The position numbers and the translations under genes are program-made. Below are positions 11,210 through 20,373 of a DNA stretch of 31,912 nucleotides, piece by piece. The first letter of the stretch is position 1. Each line of letters begins with the position of its first letter. Under the pieces are notes generated by a model. That model ran no database searches. It saw only the letters and a list, made by a program, of their open reading frames with translations, and had not been told where the DNA came from. Origin of the DNA: Chara braunii (lineage: Eukaryota > Streptophyta > Charophyceae > Charales > Characeae); NCBI GenBank assembly GCA_003427395.1, contig BFEA01000177.1:808559-840470 (forward strand). Direction: 5' to 3'.

Positions 11210-11498
11210 GAATTCACAAGGACCTTTTCAAAGGAATTATAGATTAGTCTTCAATGATTGGAGTTCTGTTGATCCCACTATTCCACTAAGACCATTGTCC
11301 GACTTCCGTGATCCCTTTTCCCTACCAGGGTCTTGTCTGGTTCCCTCTTCGTGGTATGGGTAAGCTCATAGGTACGTCCCATTTGGTCTATACTGTCATA
11401 GTCCTTTTTTTCGGGTTCTGTGCTTGGTAGTCACGAGTTCTGGCGCCCAGGTTGGGCGAAGAGGCGCAAAGTTACTATTCTCAGATCTCATGGGGGAC

Positions 11499-11572
11499 GC
11501 TGCACCCGTTTGCAGCAAATTGTCTCAGTTGTTTTATTTGTATCGAAAGGGATGCTGGACCCGCTTTCCAGC
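11499..11572 (+). other. LINE-B 3' UTR twin hairpins
   Basis: Two stem-loops occur 55 bp apart. The first is GCTGCA, loop CCCGTT, TGCAGC (11499-11516). The second is GCTGGA, loop CCCGCTT, TCCAGC (11554-11572). They are preceded by matching GGGAC and GGGAT and look like a duplicated unit, in which one stem pair has swapped from C-G to G-C. Two further copies sit in short LINE tails at 21341-21359 and 22136-22154. The position, about 120 bp before the A-rich end, suits a 3'-end RNA structure recognised by the LINE RT; that role is inferred. Confidence 0.75.
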
Positions 11573-11691
11573 AGGTGTAGCTCCCCACCAATAGATCGGA
11601 GCCCCCCGTAAGATAGGTAGGAGTGTATGCTCATATCATCACTTCTATCTGTCGAGAAGGGGGTTTTCTTTAAAAAAAAAGAAAAAAAAAA

Positions 11692-12070
11692 GCCCTACCT
11701 GTAAACCAGCCCTCCTTCAAGACTTGTTATGCGAGGATCACATTGGAGAAGATCTGGTGACTGGATGCAAATCATGTCTGAGTCGTGTCTATAATGCGCA
11801 GCAGGATGTCCTTGAGGCAGTTGGCCATTACCTTAGCCAAGATCTTACATAGTGCGTTGAGGATGGATATCGGTCGCCAATTTCGAACATCCGACTTCGG
11901 CCCTTTCTTGTATAAGAGGATAATATATGCATCCACAAATCCTTGAGGCAGGGTGTCGGACCTAAGTGCTTCGTTATAGGCCGTTGTCAATAGGACAATA
12001 AAGAAGTTACAAAAGTCCTTATACAGCTCTACCGACATCCCGTCCTTACCAGGCGCTTTAAGGCGGGGGA
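11692..12070 (-). pseudogene. LINE-A reverse transcriptase, N-terminal half
   Basis: The minus frame contains GMSVELYKDFCNFF, LPQGFVDAYIILLYKKGPKSDVRNWRPISILNALCKILAKVMANCL, the fingers region of a non-LTR RT. It continues across a TGA (about 11769) with SNVILA, a second stop and QVLKEGW, ending at the A-rich tail of LINE-B. The domain resumes on the same strand at about 6965 with the motif A segment. That 5-kb separation is the main evidence that LINE-B interrupted LINE-A. Confidence 0.88.
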
Positions 12071-12086
12071 GTTCTGCAGTTTCTTT

Positions 12087-12548
12087 CTACACCTCTTTCG
12101 ACTTGACATCCTCCTCTAGCACACATGAACTTCCGAGATCTAGTCTGCGTTGGACGTGACTCCACACTTCCTGTTCCGGTTGTTTGGCCATCTGTGCCGG
12201 TGGCCAGGTTTCCTCCTCTGTAAGTAGTTGGCGATAGAAGTTTGTAACGTACTTCAAAATTCCCCTTGTGGTCCTTGTGGTCCTGTGCGTCCCCTGCTGT
12301 TCGTCAAATGGATGTGCCATCTCCGTCGTTAGCAACACCCCCTTGCGCACACTCATCGTAGCAAAAAAAAAAATTGACATTCTTTCCCCCACCACTATCC
12401 ATAATTCCTTTGTTCCCCTCCCCCATTTGAGCACTTCTTCTCTTTGCCATTCCCTCAATCCTCTGGCTGCCTCCATCCTTTCCGCCCACCATTCATCCGT
12501 TGTTTGCTCCCTAATCTGACCCCCATTTAACTCTTTCAGTTTATGCAT
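12087..12548 (-). pseudogene. LINE-A endonuclease-RT linker
   Basis: The 153-codon minus frame is charged, with a long helical stretch (WWAERMEAARGLREWQREEVLKW, written here only in part as WWAERMEAARGL). It also has MSIFFFATMSVRKG, the equivalent of the NSKFFF segment that precedes LINE RTs, and ILKYVTNFYRQLLTEEE. It sits directly between the endonuclease (upstream) and RT fingers (downstream) of LINE-A with small frame breaks. No catalytic function is expected for this part. Confidence 0.75.
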
Positions 12549-12555
12549 GTATTAT

Positions 12556-13480
12556 TCACCCATTCGCTGGTGGGCTAAGTAGCTGCAACACAGGTGCTTT
12601 AACAATATTGCCTGCAAGTCTTGGGTCGCCGTAGCCACATGTTCCAGCAGTTCTTCTTGTGGGCACTACTGTACTCAGTGCTCCCAAAATTGTGCGACCA
12701 GCAGCCTGAACTCTACGCTTTTGAACACCCATTTCGGGATGTCCCATCTCCAGTTTACCCACGGGATAAGTTACTATCACCGCATAGTGGCCTGACACGA
12801 CCACTGGACTAGTTTGTATCTGCTCCAGTGTGTCATTGAGCGCTGAGGTCGCCCATATCATGTCAATTTTGCTTCTTCTGGACGTTGTGTTTCCCCAGAA
12901 CGTGCAGGACTTGTCTTGCGGGTACAGGGTCCTATACGCATCCGTACACCCTAAGCTTATCATGCTGTTGAGAAGCGTCAGCAAGCCAGCGTCTAGATTC
13001 CTGGTCGATGCTGCATCCAACAGCGGATCGGTAATGGAGTTATAATCCCCTGTTATGATGGTTTTTTCCACGTCCGGCACCAATGTCGGCAGCCTTTCCC
13101 ACAACCTTTGTCGTGCACCAATCTCCTTCGGGCCGTACACCGTGACAACCCCCCACACCTCTTCCCCCCACTGAAGGACCAGCCACGTCCATCGTCCCCT
13201 TGAATCGTGATACTTGTCTTTTACCTCTCCTCTGAAGTGGGGGGATACGAAGATACACACTCCTCCCTTCGTACCCTGTGCCGGTGCCCATACCTGGTGA
13301 CCCGTCCACCATAACGTCGGCGTGGCCGTCTTTTGCTCAGACAGTTTAGTCTCCTGCAGGCACACCATGTCAATCCGCTCTTTTTTTATTATTTTAAATC
13401 CGCTCTGATTTCACCTTTCCAGCCAACTCTCTTCGTTTGGGCAGCAACGATCGGGTCCCCAGGCCTCTAACGGTCCATGT
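12556..13480 (-). pseudogene. LINE-A APE-type endonuclease
   Basis: The domain begins at about 13475 with ILTWTVRGLGTR (family WNVRGL; the metal-binding Asn is Thr here). After the insertion at 13372-13405 it continues with MVCLQETKLSEQ, GGVCIFVSPHF, VVTVYGPKE, TIITGDYNSITDP, SCTFWGN, RRSKIDMIWATSAL and VVVSGHYAV. The last motif normally reads SDH; its Asp is Gly here, removing a catalytic residue. The frame then runs into non-homologous sequence before the linker. It is complete in extent but inactive. Confidence 0.9.
13372..13405 (-). repeat. Poly(A)-only insertion with 9-bp target-site duplication in LINE-A endonuclease
   Basis: AATCCGCTC at 13372-13380 is repeated exactly at 13397-13405. 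Between them is the 16-base run TTTTTTTATTATTTTA (an A-rich tail when read on the minus strand). On the minus strand the endonuclease reading SERI is duplicated on both sides, with a stop in between. The insertion is therefore later than the LINE and destroys its frame. Confidence 0.8.
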
Positions 13481-13599
13481 CAGAATACACAACCGATTGC
13501 ATTGTCTATTCCCGGACATATCTACCCCGCCCCCCCCACCCCCCACCTATTCCCCCATGTGAGTCCTATATAGACTATGTCACTCTCCCCACACTTACC

Positions 13600-16500
13600 T
13601 CTGTTTATGCTGATGGAGGTGTCACCTTCTCATGACACCCTATAGGATAATATAGCCTCCCCACCCTTACTCCCCCCGTTCGCGTATCCCTGTTCCTTGT
13701 AAGAACTGCTCTTGGCCAACCTGCTCCTCCAGCGGTAGCCTTGCATTAAAGCTATTGGGAATAGCAAGGGAGGTCGTGTGTACAATTCGGAAGTTTCGAG
13801 GAAGCGCCGTGGGCCCAACGGTCTCCGTAAAGTTCACCCATTGCAAACTGATGAACCTCATTCTCGGGGTACCTGGCTTCTTAAGAATAATCTCCACAAA
13901 GTATATAATGACTGCATACTCCTTCCCTTCCGGTGTTCGCCGGATGAACCTCATCGCATGACTTCATACTTCGAGCCGTTCCATCACTTCACGTTACTGA
14001 GAACACACTGCTCCACTGGGAGCTTGTTGACACTGAAGATCGGTACCTCTGTCACTCCGTCCATCAACATTTGAATTCCTTGTACTGTTCGCCAGAAAAC
14101 GATGGGACAGATGTAGCATTCCCCCTCCCTCAAGATGGCCTTCAGTCCCGTTTCCGCTTGTTCTTGTCGTGCCAGCTCGCTTAGCAGGTTCTGCTGCTGT
14201 CCTTCTTGGTGTTGGTTCTCCTCTGCCCCCCCCCTACCTTGTACCGATTCGTCCCCGGATGTTGCCTCTTGCTGCTTGCTTTGCTGCCGTCGACTGTCGT
14301 GTTCTTCCTCAACTGCATGCACAGGTTCCGTCCCTGATACCTCCTCTTGCTGCCCGGATTGCTGATCTTCTTCCTGTTCCTTCTTACTGTCCAACTCCCC
14401 CTTGTGACTCTCGTCTTCTTCCCGATCTTCTTCAAGCTGTGTTCCCAATTGCTCAAACTTCGAGGAGTCAATTTCAGACGATGTCGAGTTGTCGTCATCT
14501 TCTCAGCTTCTTTGCATCCCCACCACCGGCAGACCGTAACTTCAATCTCTCGATATGGGGGAGGCTGAGGGGGATGGCGATTCATCCCTTCGGCCTCGTA
14601 GCCAGTACCTCGGTCCCAGGCCCTTCCCCTCCATAGGGTCCGTTCCCTCTCTGAGTCACGTATGTGGTGCTTTAAGTGCTACTGTCTAGTGTGCGTTCTC
14701 CCGGAGGATTCCACCGTGGCAGATGAGTAGGTCAGGACCTGGAGGCACTCCTGAGTCGGCTGATGAGGATCCTTTACGCGGCCCCTTCGTTGTATTCCTC
14801 CCTCCGCTGGCTCCTTCGGCAACAGCCCGTGTTTATCCCCTTCGATTATGATCTGCGGGTCATACACCTGCTGCCCTTGAGTATCCATCTTGTCCTTCTT
14901 AGTCCTCGTCCATTCCCATACATGCCATTACTTCCATTTCATCAGTGTTTCCTTCGTCCCCCTACTCTCTCCGTCGGTCTGCAGCCTTTAACTGACTGTC
15001 CTTCCTTACACTTCCCCCTCCAACTGCCGGCTCTGCTTCCCTTAGGCTCATTTCTCATTCTTCCCCTCCATCCACTGCCAGACTACTCCCCAGGTCAGCT
15101 ACTCCCCCTTCCTCTCCTTGTACATATGGTTGCCACCCCTTGCTCACCTTTCCCCTCCTCTGCTTGACTCTGTTCTCCCATCTGTCTCCCCTGCCGACTA
15201 CTACTCCCCCCTTGCTCCCAGCCTCCCCGATCCTGGGCTGTTGCTCCGCACTTTCATCCTTCCCTCCCAATTCGGGTTCGGTGAAGTGAGCCTCCCAATT
15301 CCGTTGTCGCTCTGCCAGCTTCTCTACCTACAGCTCCGCTGGCGATTTCCATGGGAGGAGGCTCACTTCACTGCATACCCCCGCCAGCTGCACCTCCTCC
15401 ACTCGCTGCTCGTTGATTAACCAACCCCTCAGCTCCACTGTTGGCACCACATATCTCCCTCCATATCCACCTCCCCTCGACTTGGCCCTCTTCTCAACAT
15501 CCATGTTTCTTCTACCCTCTTAATCCAGTCCGGTTTCGTCTTGCGGGACCAAGTACTCACTCCCTCAGGTAACTTGCATGTGACCGTGTGTGCCCTGGTG
15601 TAGGTGTTCTACAGGTACATCACCTCATTACTAGCACGCCTTGTCGTACAGGCCCCATTGACCATCGCACACTCCACTAGGCCCGGGCCGTCAATAGACA
15701 TATGTATGAGGCGTATCCTCTCCTGTTGCAATTGCTCCATTTTTGTTTCTTTTTGTTCCCCTATACTGGTTGCACTTCTTTCCCACCTCCACTGGCCGAT
15801 GCTTCACCCGCTCTTACCGGAGGTTTGCCTACCCGAGCGCTTCAAAGAAGAACTCCTCACTTACCTGCGAGTTCGGCTGGTACCCGAAGCCTGCCAATGA
15901 ATCACCGTATTCTTTGGCCACAGGCATAGCGGGGAGGGCTCTGGAGTTGCTTCACTTGCCTTCCTGCGTGGACTTCTCCTTCCTTTGATCCCCCCCCCAA
16001 GCGGTCCAAACCAAATCCCATCCCCCACCTCCCCTCTATCCTCCCCCCCCCTAGTTAGCTCCCTTCCTTAATCCCCTCATCAAGCGTCTCCCCATGTAGA
16101 CTATAATCCAGTTCCTTCTCATCACCGCTTCCCACTTCACATCTGTCATCCCTATCTCCCCGGGCATAACCGTTGACTCCGGCAGCACCCTTCTCACACC
16201 CTTTGCCAACTCCCCTCAATAGCCAGTCACCGGCCCTATCGATGCGCGCTGATCTCCCCGGTCAACGGTCTTCACCGCATCCTATGGTCATCGCTTACAG
16301 TCTGCACCCTCCATTTATCCCGCAGCGGCCACATCCATCCTTCCCCTATTTCCAGGCAACTAATCCCGTAGACCCCAACACCCTATCCAAACCTACCTCC
16401 TCTACTCCCCGTTGACTCCTCACCCCCCTCTTTCTCTCGCCCTCTCTCATTCGGACGTGTCGTGCAGTCCCCCAGGAAGAGATGCGGCAACCTGTCGTGC

Positions 16501-16600
16501 GTCCCAAACCCTAGCCTACACTTGAGGCAGAAAGGCCGGTAATGGTGAATGTATATAACCTAGGTTTCGAGTCCGGTGGGGTCAGGTGGGTGTGTGTTGT
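13600..16600 (-). pseudogene. Probable LINE-A ORF1 region, heavily degraded
   Basis: Upstream of the endonuclease, the minus strand is purine-rich and gives fragments in several frames. An IHHYRPFCLKC segment with later H and DC residues (about 16450-16540) resembles a CCHC knuckle. MSIDGPGLVECAMVNGA and KPDWIKRVEETW follow (about 15500-15700). Next is a Glu/Gln-rich acidic stretch (14130-14448). A more globular part comes last (GECYICPIVFWRTVQGIQML at about 14080, KEYAVIIYFVEIILKK at about 13910). Plant LINE ORF1 proteins are RNA-binding, with a CCHC knuckle, and precede ORF2. The position fits, but the span is long and homology is not certain; more than one element may be present. Confidence 0.4.
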
Positions 16601-16742
16601 GTTAGCCGGATTGAATTCCCTGAAGCGCATTTTCAAACTGTTTTTGTGACTGCGCCGAAGTTACCCCAAAAAGAACAGAAAAAGGGAAGAAAAGAAAAGA
16701 AAAGATTGCTGTGTCTCCAGGGGATTGACTGCCAGTGAAGAT

Positions 16743-16828
16743 CAACCAATTCACTTGAACATCTATTTTCTTTTTCTTTTTTTTTCTTTTTTTTTTTTAA
16801 GGCTAATTCTTTAAGCCCAACCAATTCA
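16743..16828 (-). repeat. Short A-tailed insertion with 11-bp target-site duplication
   Basis: CAACCAATTCA occurs at 16743-16753 and 16818-16828. The 64 bp between reads on the minus strand as a short body beginning GGCTTAAAGAATTAGCC (itself a hairpin) followed by a long A-rich tail. This is the structure of a LINE-mechanism insertion with almost all of the body missing, oriented on the minus strand. Confidence 0.7.
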
Positions 16829-18025
16829 ATTACCTGTCAAATCTGGACAGGACGGCCTTTCAGGCCTCTTTTATTGTCATTATAGTATTACGGGGAACCC
16901 CGTAGCAGCCACATCCGTGCTCAAGCCTCTAGCGAGGGAACATGCGGGAGCTGCACCCACCAGCAGGTGCGATACCTTTTGAACTACTTGAACATGAATG
17001 ATGACTGTGATAAAATATGACTAATAATAAAATCCAAGTTGATATCTCCCACTCTTGTCTTTGCGTGCCAGAGGGAAGACTTCACCGCCTGCCTGCCTGC
17101 AGTTTGCAACATTTAGGAGGGTCTGTCTGCCAAGGCAGACACGAAGGAAGCATTCCATAGCTATCCCTTCACTCGGCCACACCCCTCACAAGACTTCATC
17201 CAGGGTATCTATGTATGGGTAGGCCCCACGGATGCTAAGTTAAGGCCAACAAAACACAAATCGGCCTGTTTATGTTGCACCACAAACATAACACTAGTGG
17301 CGCACCGGACCGGGTACACTATTTTCCTCAGCCTATAGCTGGGGCTATTTGGCTTAGTGCCTGCTTAGCATGTGGGATTAGGCTGTAGGCCTGATCTCAC
17401 AGGCCATATGTTAGTCCAGTCCGGTACCGCCGTGGGTACCAGTCCAGTCAGTCCACTGTGGGTATAGCCCCGCTGCAGTCTTTGTTTTCCTTATTCTTGA
17501 TTGTGAGTCTTTGAAATATGTGTGTACGGTATGAGTGTGAGGTGTGTGTGTTGTGTACTGTCTTCTCCATCTTGACAGTGTCCATCTCCACCGCCATCTC
17601 CACCCTTCTCTCCCTCTGCACCTGAGCAGGACCATCCAGGCAGATACGCTCCAAGTGGGGCCTACCCTGCTATATACGCCCTTGCATTGCTGTCGAGGAT
17701 GCTAATGGCGTAGCTCTGCAGGGTCCCGTGCTAGAGAGATGCTGGGTCTGCTCCCGTCTTCAAGCAAGTGCACCAGCAGGATCGGAACATGCTTTATCTC
17801 ACACATGCAACTTCACCGGTATACTACACCCTTCTGTGCACATCTGAAAGTTCTTCACTGATGAAATTATGGATGCATAAAACCGTGCACAGGCAGGCTG
17901 GTACATCCAGAGTGTGGCCCCTTTGGCTCCGATACAGGCTGTTTGACAAATGAGCTAGTCAGCACATATGCAGCAAACACCGTGTTCCCCTAGAGTACAG
18001 CTGGCCTCAAACTTCAGAGACAAGT
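16829..18025. other. Hairpin-rich intergenic stretch
   Basis: No credible coding sequence. Short perfect palindromes occur: GGCCT-ttc-AGGCC at 16853-16865 and TACGGGG-aa-CCCCGTA at 16889-16904. The part from about 17395 to 17660 is related to the LTR-like sequence at 22661-22976 and is annotated separately. Small frames on both strands show no family motif. Confidence 0.5.
17395..17660 (+). repeat. Diverged copy of the 22.7-kb LTR-like repeat, inverted
   Basis: Compared with the reverse complement of 22661-22976, this stretch shares, in the same order, TCTCACAGGCC, GTCCAGTCCGGTACC-type words, GGTACC followed by CAGTCCAGTCAGTCC, a GGGTATA(G/C)CCC word, GTCTTTGTTTTC-like sequence and a closing CTCCATCTCC block. 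Terminal TGTAGCGGAC words are not preserved. It is therefore an old relative lying about 5 kb away in the opposite orientation. Confidence 0.6.
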
Positions 18026-18026
18026 T

Positions 18027-18206
18027 TTTAAACCACCAGTACCGGACAGGCGATTTTCTCCTGGAGAGAATTTTCCCACACAGCACATATTGGACCTGCT
18101 GCAGGCGTGCGGGTACATCGAAATCCAGAGTGTTGCCAGGTATACAGTACTATACACCCGTAAGGTTGGGACTCGGGAGGAGAAGTCTCTGTGCCGGTGG
18201 TAATAA
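18027..18206. mobile_element. Degenerate member of the TTAA/ACCACCAGTAC element family
   Basis: The left end TTTAAACCACCAGTACCGG is followed by CGATTTTCTCC. The right end, read in reverse complement, gives TTATTACCACCGGCAC followed by CTTCTCC. The ends match imperfectly as an inverted repeat of the family seen better preserved at 18998-19162. There is no coding capacity in about 180 bp. Confidence 0.5.
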
Positions 18207-18810
18207 AATTGCCCACAACACTCCAAATGGCAGGTGAATGTACAGCTGGCCATACGAAAAGGATTGGCAGCAGGAGGCCTAGAGAGATGTTCTGTCTGCA
18301 ACTGTCAATGACAATTCCTGAAAAAGGAGGACATGTGAAAGAGATGGACTGGGTATCTTTGTCCGCATAAAACGAGACATGAATCAGTGGACATCATACT
18401 CTGAAAAGCAGTCCAAAAAAATGAGGGCCTTGGCACTCAGAGAGTGTTTCTGAGGAACAGGCCCTACTGGTGCTGTTTCGGTGCTCAGCAAGCATGGACC
18501 TGCATTGGGGGTAATAGCAGCCAGGCTCCTGCTTTCCTCGCATGAACACCTGACCCTAATGCCCAAGCCCTAATGGTACCAGGCCTGCTTGTGCTATGTC
18601 CACACTCAGAAATAATGAAACAATTTTTGAAGATGACCGGTATCATGCCGTCTAACATCGAGCATACCTTCCCTGAGGTCCTAGGTGCAGGTTCCACTCA
18701 TGCTTTGTCCTGCCAGTGGGCGATTTAGCAACCAGTGCCCGGCTTCCCAAGAATGAACCCTTGTGCTACAGTCAAAATCACACCAAGGGGAAAGTCCCAA
18801 TTTCATGGAA
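18207..18810. other. Non-coding stretch
   Basis: I see no protein motif, RNA gene or repeat in this interval. Short frames on both strands are chance frames. Confidence 0.5.
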
Positions 18811-18813
18811 ACT

Positions 18814-19001
18814 TTAAACCACCAGTACTACGTTTCTACGAGGAGACAGTGCCCCCGGTGTCTGACGGGATGTACCGGCCTGCCGGTTCACAACGAAATC
18901 ATCCAGGCAAGATGGGTCATGTGCATGGTGCGTTTTGCCAGATGTGGTTTGGGCATTGCCACATTGTAGAGAAATGGCTGGTAAAAGTACTGGTGGATTA
19001 A
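18814..19001. mobile_element. TTAA-flanked element with ACCACCAGTAC termini (copy 2)
   Basis: The left end is TTAA then ACCACCAGTACTACG. The right end is GTACTGGTGGATTAA, whose reverse complement is TTAATCCACCAGTAC. The element is about 188 bp and its right TTAA is shared with the next copy. The interior is unrelated to the other copies beyond the ends, and there is no coding capacity. Confidence 0.75.
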
Positions 19002-19162
19002 ACCACCAGTACTTCCCACAGTCGTGGCTCGTTAACGGCCGCGACTTTAGGGATGAACGCGCCTGGGCCGCTAGTACAAATTCAGTCAAGTGGAAAAGTC
19101 TCCGTTTTTTCTTTTGGCTGGCCGTTAACGACGCGCGGTTCTCGGAAGTACTGGTGGTTTAA
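18998..19162. mobile_element. TTAA-flanked element with ACCACCAGTAC termini (copy 3, best preserved)
   Basis: It has TTAA at both ends (18998-19001 and 19159-19162) and perfect termini ACCACCAGTACTTCC / GGAAGTACTGGTGGT. Inside each end is a subterminal motif centred on GTTAAC. The left one is part of a longer palindrome, GTCG-TGG...GTTAAC...CCGCGAC (19021-19046). At 165 bp it is non-autonomous. TTAA target use is known for piggyBac-type transposons; assignment to that superfamily is inference. Confidence 0.85.
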
Positions 19163-19232
19163 CTCTGGACTACAAGGTACAAGGCAATGGCCTGGTTTTG
19201 CGTAACAGTGATGCATACCCCAGCGATGAAAT

Positions 19233-19240
19233 TCAGGGAC

Positions 19241-19271
<31 letters not shown>

Positions 19272-19287
19272 AGAAGAAAGTCAGGGA
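19233..19287 (+). repeat. Poly(A)-only insertion with 7-bp direct repeat
   Basis: TCAGGGA occurs at 19233-19239 and 19281-19287. Between them are a 29-base A run (19241-19269) and a GAAGAAGAAAG tail. The shape is that of the insertions at 2254-2300 and 13372-13405. The 7-bp repeat is short, so chance is possible. Confidence 0.6.
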
Positions 19288-19289
19288 TG

Positions 19290-20220
19290 CAAGAACCAAG
19301 GATGGATATATCCAGCGAGGGCGGGGGTTCAATGACCCCACACTGACCAGCGTTTCACAGCAGACAAGTCACGCGCTTCATGACATGAGCGTATAAAGCA
19401 AACACATGATGTGAGAACTTCAAACATTGGAAGTCTTACACGATGAGTTTTCTTGTACAAGTTGGATGGTTATGACCGTCTGCAAAAACAATAAAGAATG
19501 AAGTCCTTTCCCTTCTCTCTCCCTCACTCACTCCACCCTCAGGCCTGTCCTCTCGGAATGTCTTCCTCGTCAAACCCTCACTCAACTACAGCTATGGCGC
19601 GGCATTGGTGCCCAGTACCTGCCGACTACAGCTACACATTCCATGCTCCAGCCACACTGGAAGTACACACAAGTTCAAAAAGATCTTGACGTACCGCTGT
19701 CAGACCTTGGTATGGGATGCTTCAGTCGCCCTACCTCAGACTTTTTGGATTCAATACCCCTACTTGATGGGCCGCTGTACCTCTTTGACACATCCAGCTT
19801 GGGCCGCTGACTGGACTGGACTACAATTGGACTGTATGGACTGTAGTGGACCCACAGCCTAGCACCGGATCTACTGGACTCAGTGGACTGTACTGGATCG
19901 ACTTACCTATCTAGTGCACTAGGACTTAAGAGAGGCGGTTAACGGAGGCCTCAATTTTCAGACAGCTTCTCATGCCATTTATAACAAAACGCAAGGGTCA
20001 TTTTAACCAAACTTGCCACCAATTCATAGGTTGGAGATCATAGTACTAACTACTTACCCAAAAAAAAAAAAACAAAAAAAAAAACTATAAAACAGCAAGG
20101 CCAAAGTGCACTTTCATGAAATTTCACCAACATTCCAATTTCAGAAATCTTGAGAAATTCCAGAAATCTCATCACAGGAAATTCCAATGGCCCAAATGGT
20201 ACCAAATTTGGCACACATCA
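19290..20220. other. Non-coding stretch with GGACTG repeats
   Basis: No gene recognised. Around 19808-19895 the word GGACT or GGACTG recurs about eight times with irregular spacing, recalling the CTGGACTGGACT tract of the LTR-like repeat at 22661-22976. At 20060-20086 an A-rich run is interrupted by single C bases. Confidence 0.5.
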
Positions 20221-20223
20221 ACC

Positions 20224-20373
20224 TTAAACCGCCAGTACCTTTCCCAGGCAAAAGGAAAAGGCCCGGCGGTTAACACGGAGGCATCACCTGGGCCGGCGCG
20301 CCAGCCATATGCAGCTGGAAAACTCGGCACACAGGGCCCGCGGCCGAATATGGGAATGGTACTGGCGGTTTAA
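20224..20373. mobile_element. TTAA-flanked element with ACCGCCAGTACC termini (variant copy)
   Basis: It has TTAA at 20224-20227 and 20370-20373. The inverted ends are ACCGCCAGTACC followed by TTTCCCA on the left and ATTCCCA on the right, 18 of 19 positions identical. Both ends carry the same A-to-G change relative to the ACCACC form. It is a distinct subfamily, 150 bp, non-coding, with an internal GGTTAACAC word. Confidence 0.85.

Larger units (their letters stand above)
6966..11691 (+). mobile_element. LINE-B: L1-type non-LTR retrotransposon nested in LINE-A
   Basis: Reading plus, the order is endonuclease fragment, RT, C-terminal CCHC domain, 3' untranslated region with two hairpins, and an A-rich tail (about 11671-11691). 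The 5' end is truncated inside the endonuclease, the usual outcome of incomplete target-primed reverse transcription. LINE-A RT coding abuts it on both sides in the opposite orientation. I could not find a clean target-site duplication, so the left boundary (about 6960-6990) is approximate. Many stops and shifts mean it is inactive, though its RT catalytic FADD box is intact. Confidence 0.85.

Noticed and set aside
19320-19350. tRNA-like B box (GGTTCAATGACC) suggesting a SINE
   Set aside because: No A box at the right distance, no foldable tRNA arms and no repeat copies in the window.
19979-20101. Further A-tailed insertion, with TATAACAAAACGCAAGG and TATAAAACAGCAAGG as target repeats
   Set aside because: The two words need gaps and mismatches to align, so the duplication is not convincing.
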